From contig NZ_SMFL01000001.1 in the NCBI RefSeq assembly GCF_004349265.1, positions 744,001-808,000 on the forward strand: a stretch of 64,000 nt of DNA, given 5' to 3'. Below the pieces are notes generated by a model. The model saw only the letters and a list, made by a program, of their open reading frames with translations. It had not been told where the DNA came from and ran no database searches. The position numbers were made by a program, and so were the translations under genes. Shown here in pieces: positions 53,446 through 62,264 of the stretch. The first letter of the stretch is position 1; every line of letters begins with the position of its first letter. This stretch comes from Dyadobacter psychrotolerans. Its GTDB lineage: Bacteria; Bacteroidota; Bacteroidia; Cytophagales; Spirosomataceae.

Positions 53446-53925
53446 TTATGCAAACCTGGCGATGTCCAGAACCTCGAATTCCATTAGTCCGGCAGGCACT
53501 TTTATTTCTGCGGTTTCGCCAACTTTTTTGCCAAGCAAGCCTTTTCCGATAGGAGATCCGATTGAAATTTTTCCGGTTTTAAGATCTGCTTCTTCTTCCG
53601 AAACGAGTGTATAGGCAACTTCCATTCCGGTTTTGCGATTTTTAATTTTAACCACAGAAAGAATAGCCACCTGAGAATTATCAATGGACGACTCATCAAT
53701 CACCCGCGCATTGGACATAATTTCTTCCAGCTTGGCAATCTTCATTTCGTGCATTCCCTGAGCATCCTTGGCGGCATCGTATTCTGCATTTTCGCTTAAA
53801 TCTCCTTTATCACGAGCTTCTGCAATTTGTGCAGCAATGGCAGTGCGGCCTTTGGTTTTCATATCATTCAGCTCATTCTTCAGCTTATTTAATCCTTCTT
53901 CCGTATAGTATGAAATTTTAGCCAT
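53446..53925 (-). CDS. greA: Transcription elongation factor GreA
   Basis: 159 residues, full length. The N-terminal coiled coil (YYTEEGLNKLKNELNDMKTK, ARDKGDLSENAEYDAAKDAQ with the acidic tip) and C-terminal FKBP-like domain (SIGSPIGKGLLGKKVGE) are intact. GreA inserts into the RNA polymerase channel and triggers cleavage of backtracked RNA. The leader upstream holds an intrinsic terminator (53977-53998). Confidence 0.96.
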   Translation of the reverse strand: MAKISYYTEEGLNKLKNELNDMKTKGRTAIAAQIAEARDKGDLSENAEYDAAKDAQGMHEMKIAKLEEIMSNARVIDESSIDNSQVAILSVVKIKNRKTGMEVAYTLVSEEEADLKTGKISIGSPIGKGLLGKKVGETAEIKVPAGLMEFEVLDIARFA

Positions 53926-53968
53926 GACCTTAAATTGTTTATTAGTCTTTTGTTTTTGAAATTTTGAT

Positions 53969-53998
53969 AAAAAAAAAGAACGGCTCTAAGACCGCTCT
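53969..53998 (-). terminator. Terminator inside the greA leader (possible attenuator)
   Basis: On the minus strand AGAGCGGT-CTTAGA-GCCGTTCT forms an 8-bp stem (two G-T pairs) and runs into eight T. It lies 52-73 nt upstream of the greA ATG, downstream of a TATTTTTG -7-like box at 54096-54103. No gene lies between it and the promoter, so it would end a ~120-nt leader RNA. Confidence 0.68.
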
Positions 53999-54095
53999 AC
54001 AAGAGTATTTGATAACTCGTAGCAGCAGGTTAGAAGACCTTATCTTTTCGGCTGATATGTATTTTAATCTTCGTCATATTTTTCTGTAAGAACGA

Positions 54096-54103
54096 CAAAA
54101 ATA
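54096..54103 (-). promoter_or_regulatory. Possible greA promoter -7 box
   Basis: TATTTTTG on the minus strand fits TAnnTTTG. Start site near 54089, leader of ~165 nt to the greA ATG at 53925. Confidence 0.4.
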
Positions 54104-54154
54104 ACAATATTTGTAAATGGGAACAACCATTTTTATTAAAAGGGCTAACAATCT

Positions 54155-55075
54155 ATGTCAAAACGACTGAGAATAATTTTTATGGGAACGCCCGAATTTG
54201 CGGTTCCAAGTTTAAGAAGTCTTGTAGAAAGCAATTCTAATGTAGTTGCTGTAATTACCGTGCCCGACAAACCTTCGGGAAGGGGGCAGAAGCAAACTGC
54301 ATCTCCCGTAAAGATATATGCAGAAGAGCAGGGAATCCCTGTTTTACAGCCGGAAAAGCTAAAAAATCCTGAATTTCTTGAAGAGTTAAAATCTTATAAA
54401 GCGGACCTCCAGGTTGTAGTTGCTTTCAGGATGCTGCCGGAAGTTGTCTGGAGTATGCCAACCTATGGCACTTTCAATTTGCATGGTTCCCTTCTTCCTC
54501 AGTATCGCGGGGCCGCGCCGATTAACTGGGCTGTTATCAACGGAGAAACGGAAACAGGCGTGACTACATTTTTTATAGAAAAAGAAATTGATACTGGTAA
54601 AATAATTTTCAGAGATACCGAACCTATTCATGAAGATGATGATGCCGGAAGTGTCTATGAAAGACTGATGCTGAAAGGTGCCGAACTGGTTGTAAAAACC
54701 GTTAAAGCAATCGAAAATGGAAATTATCCACAGCAAGATCAGGACGAACCTCCCGTTTTGAAATCTGCTCCAAAAATCTTCCGTGAAACCTGCGAGATAG
54801 ACTGGACCAAACCGGCGTACGAAATTCACAACTTCGTAAGAGGACTTTCACCCTACCCTGCTGCCTGGACTACGTTAAACGGACTATCCTGTAAAATTTT
54901 CAAAACGGAAGTCATTGCAGATGAAGGTGATGCACAACCCGGAGAATATAAAACTGACAATAAAACTTATTTGTATTTCCGTGCTTCTGATAGCTGGCTA
55001 TCGGTTAAAGTCTTGCAGCTGGAAGGTAAAAAACGAATGGAGACAGGAGAATTTTTAAGAGGCACTAAAATCTAA
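54155..55075 (+). CDS. fmt: Methionyl-tRNA formyltransferase
   Basis: 306 residues. IIFMGTPEFAVPSLRSLVE at the N-terminus, LHGSLLPQYRGAAPINWAVI with the formyl-transfer His and the following INGETETGVT, and the C-terminal OB-like domain starting LRGLSPYPAAW. It formylates Met-tRNA(fMet). It is divergent from greA and followed 34 bp later by folA, a one-carbon partner. Confidence 0.96.
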   Translation: MSKRLRIIFMGTPEFAVPSLRSLVESNSNVVAVITVPDKPSGRGQKQTASPVKIYAEEQGIPVLQPEKLKNPEFLEELKSYKADLQVVVAFRMLPEVVWSMPTYGTFNLHGSLLPQYRGAAPINWAVINGETETGVTTFFIEKEIDTGKIIFRDTEPIHEDDDAGSVYERLMLKGAELVVKTVKAIENGNYPQQDQDEPPVLKSAPKIFRETCEIDWTKPAYEIHNFVRGLSPYPAAWTTLNGLSCKIFKTEVIADEGDAQPGEYKTDNKTYLYFRASDSWLSVKVLQLEGKKRMETGEFLRGTKI

Positions 55076-55109
55076 TTGATTACTTTTTCAAGGCAAATTT
55101 CATCAATAA

Positions 55110-55607
55110 ATGCTGATATCAATCATAGTTGCAGTCTCAGAAAACAGAGTAATCGGCAAAGACAATCAGTTACTTTGGCGACTCCCGGATGACTTGAAAA
55201 GGTTCAAGAAACTCACCTTTGGCCATCCTATCATTATGGGAAGAAAAACATTTGATTCCATAGGAAAACCGCTGCCCGGCAGAACTTCGATCGTTGTAAC
55301 CCGCGACCGGAATTTTTCTATGGAAGGTGTAATTGCTGTCCATTCCGTGCGGGAAGCATTGGAAGAAGCCGAAAAGCTGGAAACGGACGAAACGTTCATT
55401 ATTGGAGGCGGAGAACTATATAGTTTAACGTTAGCATTGGCCGACCGTCTTTATATTACAGAGGTTAATACAATTATTTCGGGAGATACTTATTTTAATA
55501 TTACAAATCCTGACGAATGGATTGAGACAGAACGCACTGTTCATCAGGCAGATGATAAACATAAATTTACATTTAACTTCGTTGATTACGCAAGAAAGCG
55601 GGATTAA
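55110..55607 (+). CDS. folA: Dihydrofolate reductase
   Basis: 165 residues. IIVAVSENRVIGKDNQLLWR, LPDDLKRFKKLTFGHPIIMG, RKTFDSIGKPLPGRTSIVVT and FIIGGGELYSLTL are the expected substrate and NADPH sites. It supplies tetrahydrofolate. It probably shares a transcript with fmt, which uses formyl-THF. Confidence 0.95.
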   Translation: MLISIIVAVSENRVIGKDNQLLWRLPDDLKRFKKLTFGHPIIMGRKTFDSIGKPLPGRTSIVVTRDRNFSMEGVIAVHSVREALEEAEKLETDETFIIGGGELYSLTLALADRLYITEVNTIISGDTYFNITNPDEWIETERTVHQADDKHKFTFNFVDYARKRD

Positions 55608-55655
55608 AAACATAAATTTGCGGCCTGAATAACCCAAGTCAGTGACTAAGAAAGC

Positions 55656-56747
55656 ATGCAAGTAGCAATAGATACATTAAGAATTGAATTAAAAACTCCT
55701 CCAACAGATAAACGACCGGTATATATCACCGGAAATTTTTGCAAATGGCTGCCTGATCTGGAAAAATATAAAATGGAGGAAGACGCAGTCGGACATTATA
55801 GCTTTCAGTTTCCGGCTGATTTAGAACTTCCTTATCCGCTTGAATATAAGTACACCCGAGGTGGCTGGGATCAGATGGAACTGGACAATTACGGTCAGCC
55901 ACAGGGCAACCGGGTTATTGATCCTAACGAAGGCATTGTGAAGGATTTTGTAACCCGCTGGGAAACCGACAGCACTGAAAAAGCAAGTTTGTCGCCCATT
56001 ATTGAGGTTCTTTCTGAAACATTTGAAATACCTCAACTCAATAAAAAAAGGCGTGTGCACATGCTTTTGCCACACGATTATTACGAAAACCCGGATCGTC
56101 ATTATCCCGTTCTTTATATGACCGATGCGCAAAATCTGTTTGGCGAAGGTTCTCCCTATGGCAACTGGGAGATTGACAAAAGTTTAACAAAGCTTGCAGG
56201 AGAAGATAAAGCCAATGTGATTATCGTTGCTATCGATCACGCAGGAGAGGAGCGTATTCAGGAATTTTCACCTTACGACAATCCGCGTCTGGGAAAAGGG
56301 CTGGGTTTGCAATTTCTTCGTTTTGTAAAAGACACGCTGAAACCTTTCGTGGACAAAGAATACCGTACCAAACCGGACAGGCTGAACACAGGCATGGGCG
56401 GAAGTTCTGTGGGCGGACTTCTTGCAATTTACGCTGCCCTGATGTTTCCTGACGTTTTTGGACGTTTGATGATTTTCTCACCGTCACTGTGGATTTCTCA
56501 GCGTATCTATTTTGACGCAATCCACTTTTTCGAACCTTTTGAGACCAGGATTTATATCTACGCTGGTGGTAAAGAGGGGGCCAATATGATCCCGAATGTG
56601 AACAAGCTTCAGGAAACACTGCGTGGACAAGGATTTGGATATAGCCGTGTAAAAATCAACACTTCCATCGATCCAAAAGGCAAGCATAATGAAAAGCGCT
56701 GGAGTGAAGAATTTCCCCTCGCTTTAAAATGGTTGTTTTTCGAATAG
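55656..56747 (+). CDS. Esterase with N-terminal starch-binding-like domain
   Basis: 363 residues, no signal peptide. The N-terminal ~100 residues form an E-set/CBM48-like sandwich (PVYITGNFCKWLPDLEKYKM, YPLEYKYTRGGWDQMELDN). The rest is an alpha/beta hydrolase of the Esterase D/PF00756 type: VHMLLPHDYYENPDRHYPVL, GGSSVGG around S251, and a C-terminal His in GKHNEKRW. Such enzymes cleave esters of carbohydrates, siderophores or S-formylglutathione; the natural substrate is unclear. It is followed by a phosphotransferase 13 bp later. Confidence 0.8.
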   Translation: MQVAIDTLRIELKTPPTDKRPVYITGNFCKWLPDLEKYKMEEDAVGHYSFQFPADLELPYPLEYKYTRGGWDQMELDNYGQPQGNRVIDPNEGIVKDFVTRWETDSTEKASLSPIIEVLSETFEIPQLNKKRRVHMLLPHDYYENPDRHYPVLYMTDAQNLFGEGSPYGNWEIDKSLTKLAGEDKANVIIVAIDHAGEERIQEFSPYDNPRLGKGLGLQFLRFVKDTLKPFVDKEYRTKPDRLNTGMGGSSVGGLLAIYAALMFPDVFGRLMIFSPSLWISQRIYFDAIHFFEPFETRIYIYAGGKEGANMIPNVNKLQETLRGQGFGYSRVKINTSIDPKGKHNEKRWSEEFPLALKWLFFE

Positions 56748-56760
56748 AAACCCGAGCATT

Positions 56761-57759
56761 ATGTCTGTTTTTCCTACGCAATATTCCACGCTTTTATCAA
56801 GTGCATTGGGAAGTTACCTTGAGCAGGCGTATGGATTTGAAAATCTGACATGTCGGCTGCTGATCAGGAATGTCAGTGACACCTATTTGCTGCAAAATGG
56901 TGATGAAAGATATATCTTTAAACTGTACAGGGATTCGCACAGGAAGCTGGATGAAATAAAGGCAGAAGCAGAACTTCTTAATATCCTGAAGGAACGAAAC
57001 GCCAAAATTTCCTATCCGATCTCCGACTTAAACCACGGACAGATCCAGTCTTTTGAAGCAGCAGAAGGAGTCAGACATGGCATTCTGTTTAGTTTTGCAG
57101 CAGGAAAACCAACGCATGATTATTACGATGGCAGACTGAAAACCATAGGAAGAGAAATGGCGCTTATTCATAATATTACTTCCAAAGTCAGTCTGAAATT
57201 TCCACGAAGAACCTACGATGTACAAACAACTCTAATTAAGCCGTTAAAATACATTCAGCCTGAGTTTGAGGAATTACCTGAAGAATATGAGTGGCTAAAA
57301 AGCACAACAGAAAAAGTGCTTGACAAAATTAATCAGTTTGACCTTTCCAAATTCAGTTACGGATATTGTCATTACGATTTCCTGCCACATAATTTCCATT
57401 TTGATGAGCAGGACAATATTACTTTTTTTGATTTCGATTTTGCAGGAAAGGGATTGCTGGCCAATGATTTAATGACATTTTACATGCATTATTTTTTTGA
57501 GGTGCATTTCAAAAAGCAAACACAGGAAGAAGCAGACCAAAAATTTGAAATATTTTTAAACGCTTATCGGGAGATTCGTCCCGTTTCGGAGGCAGAAATT
57601 GCAGCTATCCCCTATCTGGGTTTTGCCTTCTGGTTGTTTTTCCTTGAATTCTATCAACTGCATTTTGAAGACTGGTCGAACACATTTTACACGCTCAGAT
57701 TCAAAAAAGAACGAATGGGCTGGATACGCAGCTGGGTAGAAAAATATTGTAAATTCTAA
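56761..57759 (+). CDS. Phosphotransferase (APH / homoserine kinase II-like)
   Basis: 332 residues. Kinase-like fold: RYIFKLYRDSHRKLDEIKAE (ATP-binding Lys), YGYCHYDFLPHNFHFDEQDN (catalytic HxDxxxxN), then FFDFDFAGKG (metal-binding DFD). This is the aminoglycoside phosphotransferase / SrkA / ThrB2 superfamily. The substrate is unknown; antibiotic resistance should not be assumed. The stop codon forms part of the terminator stem. Confidence 0.85.
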   Translation: MSVFPTQYSTLLSSALGSYLEQAYGFENLTCRLLIRNVSDTYLLQNGDERYIFKLYRDSHRKLDEIKAEAELLNILKERNAKISYPISDLNHGQIQSFEAAEGVRHGILFSFAAGKPTHDYYDGRLKTIGREMALIHNITSKVSLKFPRRTYDVQTTLIKPLKYIQPEFEELPEEYEWLKSTTEKVLDKINQFDLSKFSYGYCHYDFLPHNFHFDEQDNITFFDFDFAGKGLLANDLMTFYMHYFFEVHFKKQTQEEADQKFEIFLNAYREIRPVSEAEIAAIPYLGFAFWLFFLEFYQLHFEDWSNTFYTLRFKKERMGWIRSWVEKYCKF

Positions 57760-57801
57760 AGCGCAACAGACACATTTCACTGTAACCCATTGCGCTTTTT
57801 A
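57757..57801 (+). terminator. Terminator after phosphotransferase gene
   Basis: AAAGCGCAA (57758-57766) pairs with TTGCGCTTT (57790-57798), followed by TTATTTTG. The left arm starts in the TAA stop codon. Confidence 0.75.
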
Positions 57802-57824
57802 TTTTGCGTTAATGCCGCTAATAC

Positions 57825-59222
57825 TTACAAAATGTATTGACTCAGATCTCTGTTTTTGATCAGGTGTGAAAGCTTTTCGCTCACCATTTCTGCTGTAACT
57901 GCAATGTGAGAATCCGGGCCGATTACATCAGGAATATCAAACATAAAATCGTTCAGTAACAAACTCATCACCGTTTGCAGACGGCGGGCCCCGATATTTT
58001 CAACCTCACTGTTTACTTCAAAAGCTATTCTGGCCATTTCCCGAAGTGCTCCATCTTCAAAAACCAGTTCCACGCCTTCAGCCTCCATCATGGCTTCGTA
58101 TTGTTTTGTCAAAGCATTTTTGGGCGTTTTCAAAATTTGATAAAAGTCTGACTCCGTCAAACTGTTTAACTCCACACGAATTGGGAAACGTCCCTGTAAT
58201 TCGGGAATCAGATCGGAAGGTTTTGCAACATGAAAAGCACCGGCTGCGATAAACAGAATATGATCCGTATTGATCACCCCGTGTTTGGTATTTACAGCAC
58301 TCCCTTCAACGATTGGAAGCAAGTCCCGTTGTACACCTTCGCGACTTACATCCGGCCCGCTGCCGCCACCCGACCGGCTGGAGGCGACTTTATCGATTTC
58401 ATCAATAAAAATAATTCCCAGGTTTTCTGCTTTCTGAATGGCTTCCAGTTTCACCTCGTCCATATCGATCAGCTTTGATGCTTCTTCGTCAAGTAAAAGC
58501 TTCTTGGCTTCGCCAACAGTAACTTTGCGTTTTTTCCCGCGCTTAGGCATCATGTTTCCGATCATTTCCTGAATATTCATCATGGAAACATCGTCCATTG
58601 CTCCACCAATCATCCCCACATTCGGAGCCTGATTTTGCTGAACTTCAATCTCAATTTTTCTGCTGTCCAATTCACCATTTCTGATTTTTTCACGAAAACG
58701 CTCACGAGTACGCTGGTTAAGCTCTCCGTCATCTTCCGGCATTGTGTTATCATCCAAAGCATTTTCGCTGCGAACTTTGATACCGGCTCCATGTACAGGA
58801 GGAATCAGGGCATCAAGGATAATGTCCTCAACAGCCTGTTCCGCCTTAATTTTTACATCCTCTTTTTTCTGGGTGCGCACCATGGCAACCGCCTGCTCGA
58901 CAAGGTCACGAACCATACTTTCTACATCGCGGCCCACGTAACCTACCTCGGTAAATTTGGATGCCTCAACTTTCACAAAAGGAGCATCAGCAATTTTAGC
59001 AAGTCTGCGTGCTATTTCGGTTTTACCTACCCCGGTCGCGCCGATCATTAATATATTGTTTGGAATAATTTCCTTCTGAATATCCTCAGGACTGTTCATT
59101 CGCCTCCATCTGTTACGCAATGCAATGGCAACATTCCGTTTTGCGTCATTTTGTCCGATAATGTATTGATCCAGTTCAAAAACAATCTGGCGTGGAGTTA
59201 AGCGATTTAAGTGTTCGGTCAT
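57825..59222 (-). CDS. hslU: HslU, ATPase subunit of HslUV protease
   Basis: 465 residues. Walker A GATGVGKTE (about 57-65), the long inserted I-domain (about 110-240), Walker B IIFIDEIDK, box RFPIRVELNSL, and the C-terminal tail LSQYIL that docks into HslV. It unfolds proteins for the HslV peptidase. No hslV gene is in the window on either side, so it lies elsewhere or outside the window. Confidence 0.96.
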   Translation of the reverse strand: MTEHLNRLTPRQIVFELDQYIIGQNDAKRNVAIALRNRWRRMNSPEDIQKEIIPNNILMIGATGVGKTEIARRLAKIADAPFVKVEASKFTEVGYVGRDVESMVRDLVEQAVAMVRTQKKEDVKIKAEQAVEDIILDALIPPVHGAGIKVRSENALDDNTMPEDDGELNQRTRERFREKIRNGELDSRKIEIEVQQNQAPNVGMIGGAMDDVSMMNIQEMIGNMMPKRGKKRKVTVGEAKKLLLDEEASKLIDMDEVKLEAIQKAENLGIIFIDEIDKVASSRSGGGSGPDVSREGVQRDLLPIVEGSAVNTKHGVINTDHILFIAAGAFHVAKPSDLIPELQGRFPIRVELNSLTESDFYQILKTPKNALTKQYEAMMEAEGVELVFEDGALREMARIAFEVNSEVENIGARRLQTVMSLLLNDFMFDIPDVIGPDSHIAVTAEMVSEKLSHLIKNRDLSQYIL

Positions 59223-59465
59223 TGTGATTTATAAAAACTTGGCTTATAATTTTATTTTAAAGGTACATCTCCAAAAATAAGGCCATAATCTCCTGACAAA
59301 GACTTGTTAGTTACTTTATCAATTATTCCTCCGTATATACCCTGCTGCAAAGTAAGAAAGAACTATGCCTGCACAAAATGTCAGGCGAGGTAGTATTATT
59401 ATACTTACGTAATAAATAATAACTTTGATAAGGAAGTTGCGTCGCTAACCGGAAACCAGGTCACT

Positions 59466-59666
59466 ATGGCAATCATCGAAACCGTTAAAATGCTAACCAG
59501 AGAAGAAGCTCTGCAAGAAGGAATTGAAAAGGGTGCCGATAAAAGAAGTTATGAAGTTGTAACGAAACTTCTTTTATCCGGAAAATTCTCCATTTCTGAA
59601 ATAGCAAACTTTGCTGGAGTAACTGAAACCTTCGTCAGGAAAGTCCGTAAGGATAACGGCTTATAA
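59466..59666 (+). CDS. Small protein resembling C-terminal tail of Rpn-type nucleases
   Basis: 66 residues. MLTREEALQEGIEKGADKRS followed by VVTKLLLSGKFSISEIANFA and GVTETFVRKVRK is the helical 'EEGxEKGxEKG...LLxxGxSxEEIAxxTGL' end found in Rpn/PD-(D/E)XK nuclease family transposases. The nuclease domain itself is absent, so this is either a remnant or a stand-alone small protein; many such short ORFs exist in Bacteroidota. No function is assigned. Confidence 0.55.
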   Translation: MAIIETVKMLTREEALQEGIEKGADKRSYEVVTKLLLSGKFSISEIANFAGVTETFVRKVRKDNGL

Positions 59667-59835
59667 TACTAGCCAGTTAGCCCCTAAGCAACAAACCACC
59701 CACCTTCTTATCGTTCCTTAACAATATCCCTCAAAGCTTGCACAGTAAATCTTTTACTAACTTGCATTTAGTTTAATGCAGGACGTCGTTAATTCCTGCC
59801 GCAGACTTCCATATCCAGAGAATTAACCAAAAAAA

Positions 59836-62118
59836 ATGAAAAAAATTCTTTACTGCCTTTTCCTTATTATTTCAGGCTGCCAGCTTTCGGCCCAATCGTT
59901 AACTCCCGAAACGAATCTGGTTGACTATGTAAATCCTTTGATGGGAACACAGTCTAAGTTCAGCCTCTCTTCCGGAAATACTTATCCTGCCATAGCCATG
60001 CCATGGGGCATGAACTTTTGGATGCCTCAAACCGGTAAAATGGGCGACGGATGGAGTTATATGTATGATGCCGAAAAAATCAGAGGTTTTAAACAAACCC
60101 ATCAGCCTAGTCCCTGGATCAATGATTATGGGCAATTTTCTATTTTACCGATGACCGGAAAATTAAAAATTGATGAAGAAAGCCGTGCAAGTTGGTTCTC
60201 ACATAAGGCGGAAGTTGCAAAGCCAAATTACTACAAGGTATATCTGGCTGACTACGATGTCACCACCGAAATTGCGCCTACTGAACGTGCCGCACAATTC
60301 CGCTTTACTTTTCCCGAATCAAATGAATCTTATGTTTTATTGGATGCTTTTGACAAAGGCTCCTATGTGAAAATTATTCCGGCTGAAAGAAAGATCATCG
60401 GTTACACCACCAAAAACAGCGGTGGCGTTCCGGCCAATTTTAAGAATTACTTTGTTTTGGTTTTTGATAAAGCTTTCACATTTTCTTCCGCCTTTCACGG
60501 AAAGACCTTAGCAAAAGACACGCTTGAATTAAAAGCAAATCATGTCGGCGCAGTTATTGGTTTTAAAACAAAAAAAGGAGAACAGGTTGGACTGAAAGTG
60601 GCATCCTCTTTTATAAGTCCCGAACAGGCAGAGCTAAATCTGAAACGTGAACTTGCTTCTGACACTTTTGACACAACACGTGAAAAAGGCCGTAAAGCCT
60701 GGAATGATGAACTTTCAAAAATAAAAGTGGAAGGTGATAACCCGGATCAGATACGGACATTTTATTCCTGCCTTTATAGAGTTCTTCTTTTCCCAAGAAA
60801 GTTTTACGAATTTGATGCAAGTAACAAAATCGTGCATTACAGCCCCTACAATGGTGAAGTGCGACCGGGTTATATGTTCACAGACAATGGCTTCTGGGAC
60901 ACATTCCGTGCTGTTTTTCCATTTTTTACTCTGATGTACCCGACCCTGAATTCGCATATCATGGAAGGACTTGCCAATGCATATGACGAAAGCGGGTATT
61001 TACCAGAATGGGCAAGTCCCGGTCACCGCGATTGTATGATCGGATCGAACTCAGCTTCATTGATTGCGGATTCCTATGTAAAAGGAATCCGTGGTTATGA
61101 TATCAATAAACTTTACGAAGCAATCATTAAAAATACGGAAAATGCCGGCCCTGTCAGTTCAGTAGGCCGTTTTGGACACGAATATTATAATGAACTTGGA
61201 TATGTTCCCTATGATGTTAAGGTAAATGAAAATGCTGCCAGGACGTTGGAATATGCTTATGCTGATTTTTGTATTTCTCAACTGGCAAAAGAACTTAAAA
61301 AGCCACAGAAAGAAGTGGACCTTTACCTGAAACGCAGCCAGAATTATCGCAACATTTTTGACCCTGAAACAAAATGGATGCGCGGAAAGAATAAAGATGG
61401 CAAGTTCCAGACCCCATTTAATCCTTTCAAATGGGGAGATGCATTTACCGAGGGAAACAGCATTCACTATACCTGGTCGGTTTTTCAGGATGTTAAAGGT
61501 TTGATAGGACTGGTCGGCGGAAGGGAAGCATTTGTTCAGAAACTGGATACCGTATTTACGCTGCCTCCGATTTTTGATGACAGCTATTATGGTTTCCCGA
61601 TTCACGAAATACGGGAAATGCAGATCATGAACATGGGAAATTATGCGCATGGAAACCAGCCGATCCAGCACATGATTTATCTCTACAATTATGCAGGAGC
61701 GCCTTCGAAAGCGCAATACTGGTCGCGGGAAGTGATGCGCAAATTGTATCAGGCCGCTCCTGATGGCTATTGCGGTGACGAAGACAACGGTCAAACCTCC
61801 GCCTGGTATGTGTTTTCATCATTGGGTTTTTACCCGGTAACACCAGGTACTACACAGTATGTAATTGGCTCCCCGCTTTTCAAAAAAGCAACCATCACCC
61901 TTGAAAACGGAAAGAAATTTGTTGTTCAGGCACCGGCAACGAGTGATAAAAATTTGTACATCCAGTCTGCAGCAATGAATGGAAAACCTTACGGACAAAC
62001 CTATCTTGAACACGCAGATATTTTGAAAGGCGGAACTATTCAGTTTAATCTGGCAAGTCAGCCATCAAAAACCTGGGGTGTTAAGCCTGAGAATGCGCCG
62101 TTTTCATTGAGTAAGTAG
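59836..62118 (+). CDS. GH92 alpha-1,2-mannosidase-like glycosidase
   Basis: 760 residues. Lipoprotein-like or secreted signal at the N-terminus (MKKILYCLFLIISGCQLSAQ). Family motifs: VNPLMGT, GFKQTHQPSPWIN, the catalytic-domain SGYLPEWASPGHRD, GNQPIQHMIYLYNYAGAP, and GDEDNGQTSAWYVFSSLGFY. GH92 enzymes are calcium-dependent exo-alpha-mannosidases acting on N-glycans or yeast mannan. The start of the motif-rich (alpha/alpha)6 barrel lies near residue 290. No SusCD pair is nearby. Confidence 0.92.
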   Translation: MKKILYCLFLIISGCQLSAQSLTPETNLVDYVNPLMGTQSKFSLSSGNTYPAIAMPWGMNFWMPQTGKMGDGWSYMYDAEKIRGFKQTHQPSPWINDYGQFSILPMTGKLKIDEESRASWFSHKAEVAKPNYYKVYLADYDVTTEIAPTERAAQFRFTFPESNESYVLLDAFDKGSYVKIIPAERKIIGYTTKNSGGVPANFKNYFVLVFDKAFTFSSAFHGKTLAKDTLELKANHVGAVIGFKTKKGEQVGLKVASSFISPEQAELNLKRELASDTFDTTREKGRKAWNDELSKIKVEGDNPDQIRTFYSCLYRVLLFPRKFYEFDASNKIVHYSPYNGEVRPGYMFTDNGFWDTFRAVFPFFTLMYPTLNSHIMEGLANAYDESGYLPEWASPGHRDCMIGSNSASLIADSYVKGIRGYDINKLYEAIIKNTENAGPVSSVGRFGHEYYNELGYVPYDVKVNENAARTLEYAYADFCISQLAKELKKPQKEVDLYLKRSQNYRNIFDPETKWMRGKNKDGKFQTPFNPFKWGDAFTEGNSIHYTWSVFQDVKGLIGLVGGREAFVQKLDTVFTLPPIFDDSYYGFPIHEIREMQIMNMGNYAHGNQPIQHMIYLYNYAGAPSKAQYWSREVMRKLYQAAPDGYCGDEDNGQTSAWYVFSSLGFYPVTPGTTQYVIGSPLFKKATITLENGKKFVVQAPATSDKNLYIQSAAMNGKPYGQTYLEHADILKGGTIQFNLASQPSKTWGVKPENAPFSLSK

Positions 62119-62143
62119 CTTTTGGCGATTAGCCATTAGCTTT
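62117..62143. repeat. Heptad repeat after GH92 gene (locus D, left arm)
   Basis: AGCTTTT-GGCGATT-AGCCATT then AGCTTT, starting in the TAG stop of the GH92 gene. It resembles the arm at the stop of permease 6 (19554). Confidence 0.55.
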
Positions 62144-62148
62144 CCTTA

Positions 62149-62199
62149 AATTATGCCAACTTATCAAAGTAAGTTTTACTTCGATAAGTTGGCATAATT
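62149..62199. repeat. Long intergenic hairpin
   Basis: AATTATGCCAACTTATC and GATAAGTTGGCATAATT form a long stem; the inner part AAGTAA/TTACTT continues it after one mismatch with a GTT loop. A weak T-run only, so it could be a terminator or a palindromic element. Confidence 0.7.
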
Positions 62200-62226
62200 A
62201 TTGAACTCATATTCATCTCACAAACT

Positions 62227-62259
62227 AGTTAAAAGCCTAGTGCTATTAGCAAAAAGCTA
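62227..62259. repeat. Heptad repeat before aldo/keto reductase (locus D, right arm)
   Basis: Minus strand: AGCTTTT-TGCTAAT, AGCACTA, GGCTTTT. It faces 62117-62143 in inverted orientation with the long hairpin between them. Confidence 0.45.
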
Positions 62260-62264
62260 CATAT

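Noticed and set aside
59466..59666. Stand-alone DNA-binding regulator
   Set aside because: The helix-turn-helix-like end is the usual tail of Rpn-type nucleases, so a regulator call is not justified.
61159..61794. 211-residue minus-strand frame
   Set aside because: It lies wholly inside the GH92 gene, whose motifs are clear on the plus strand.
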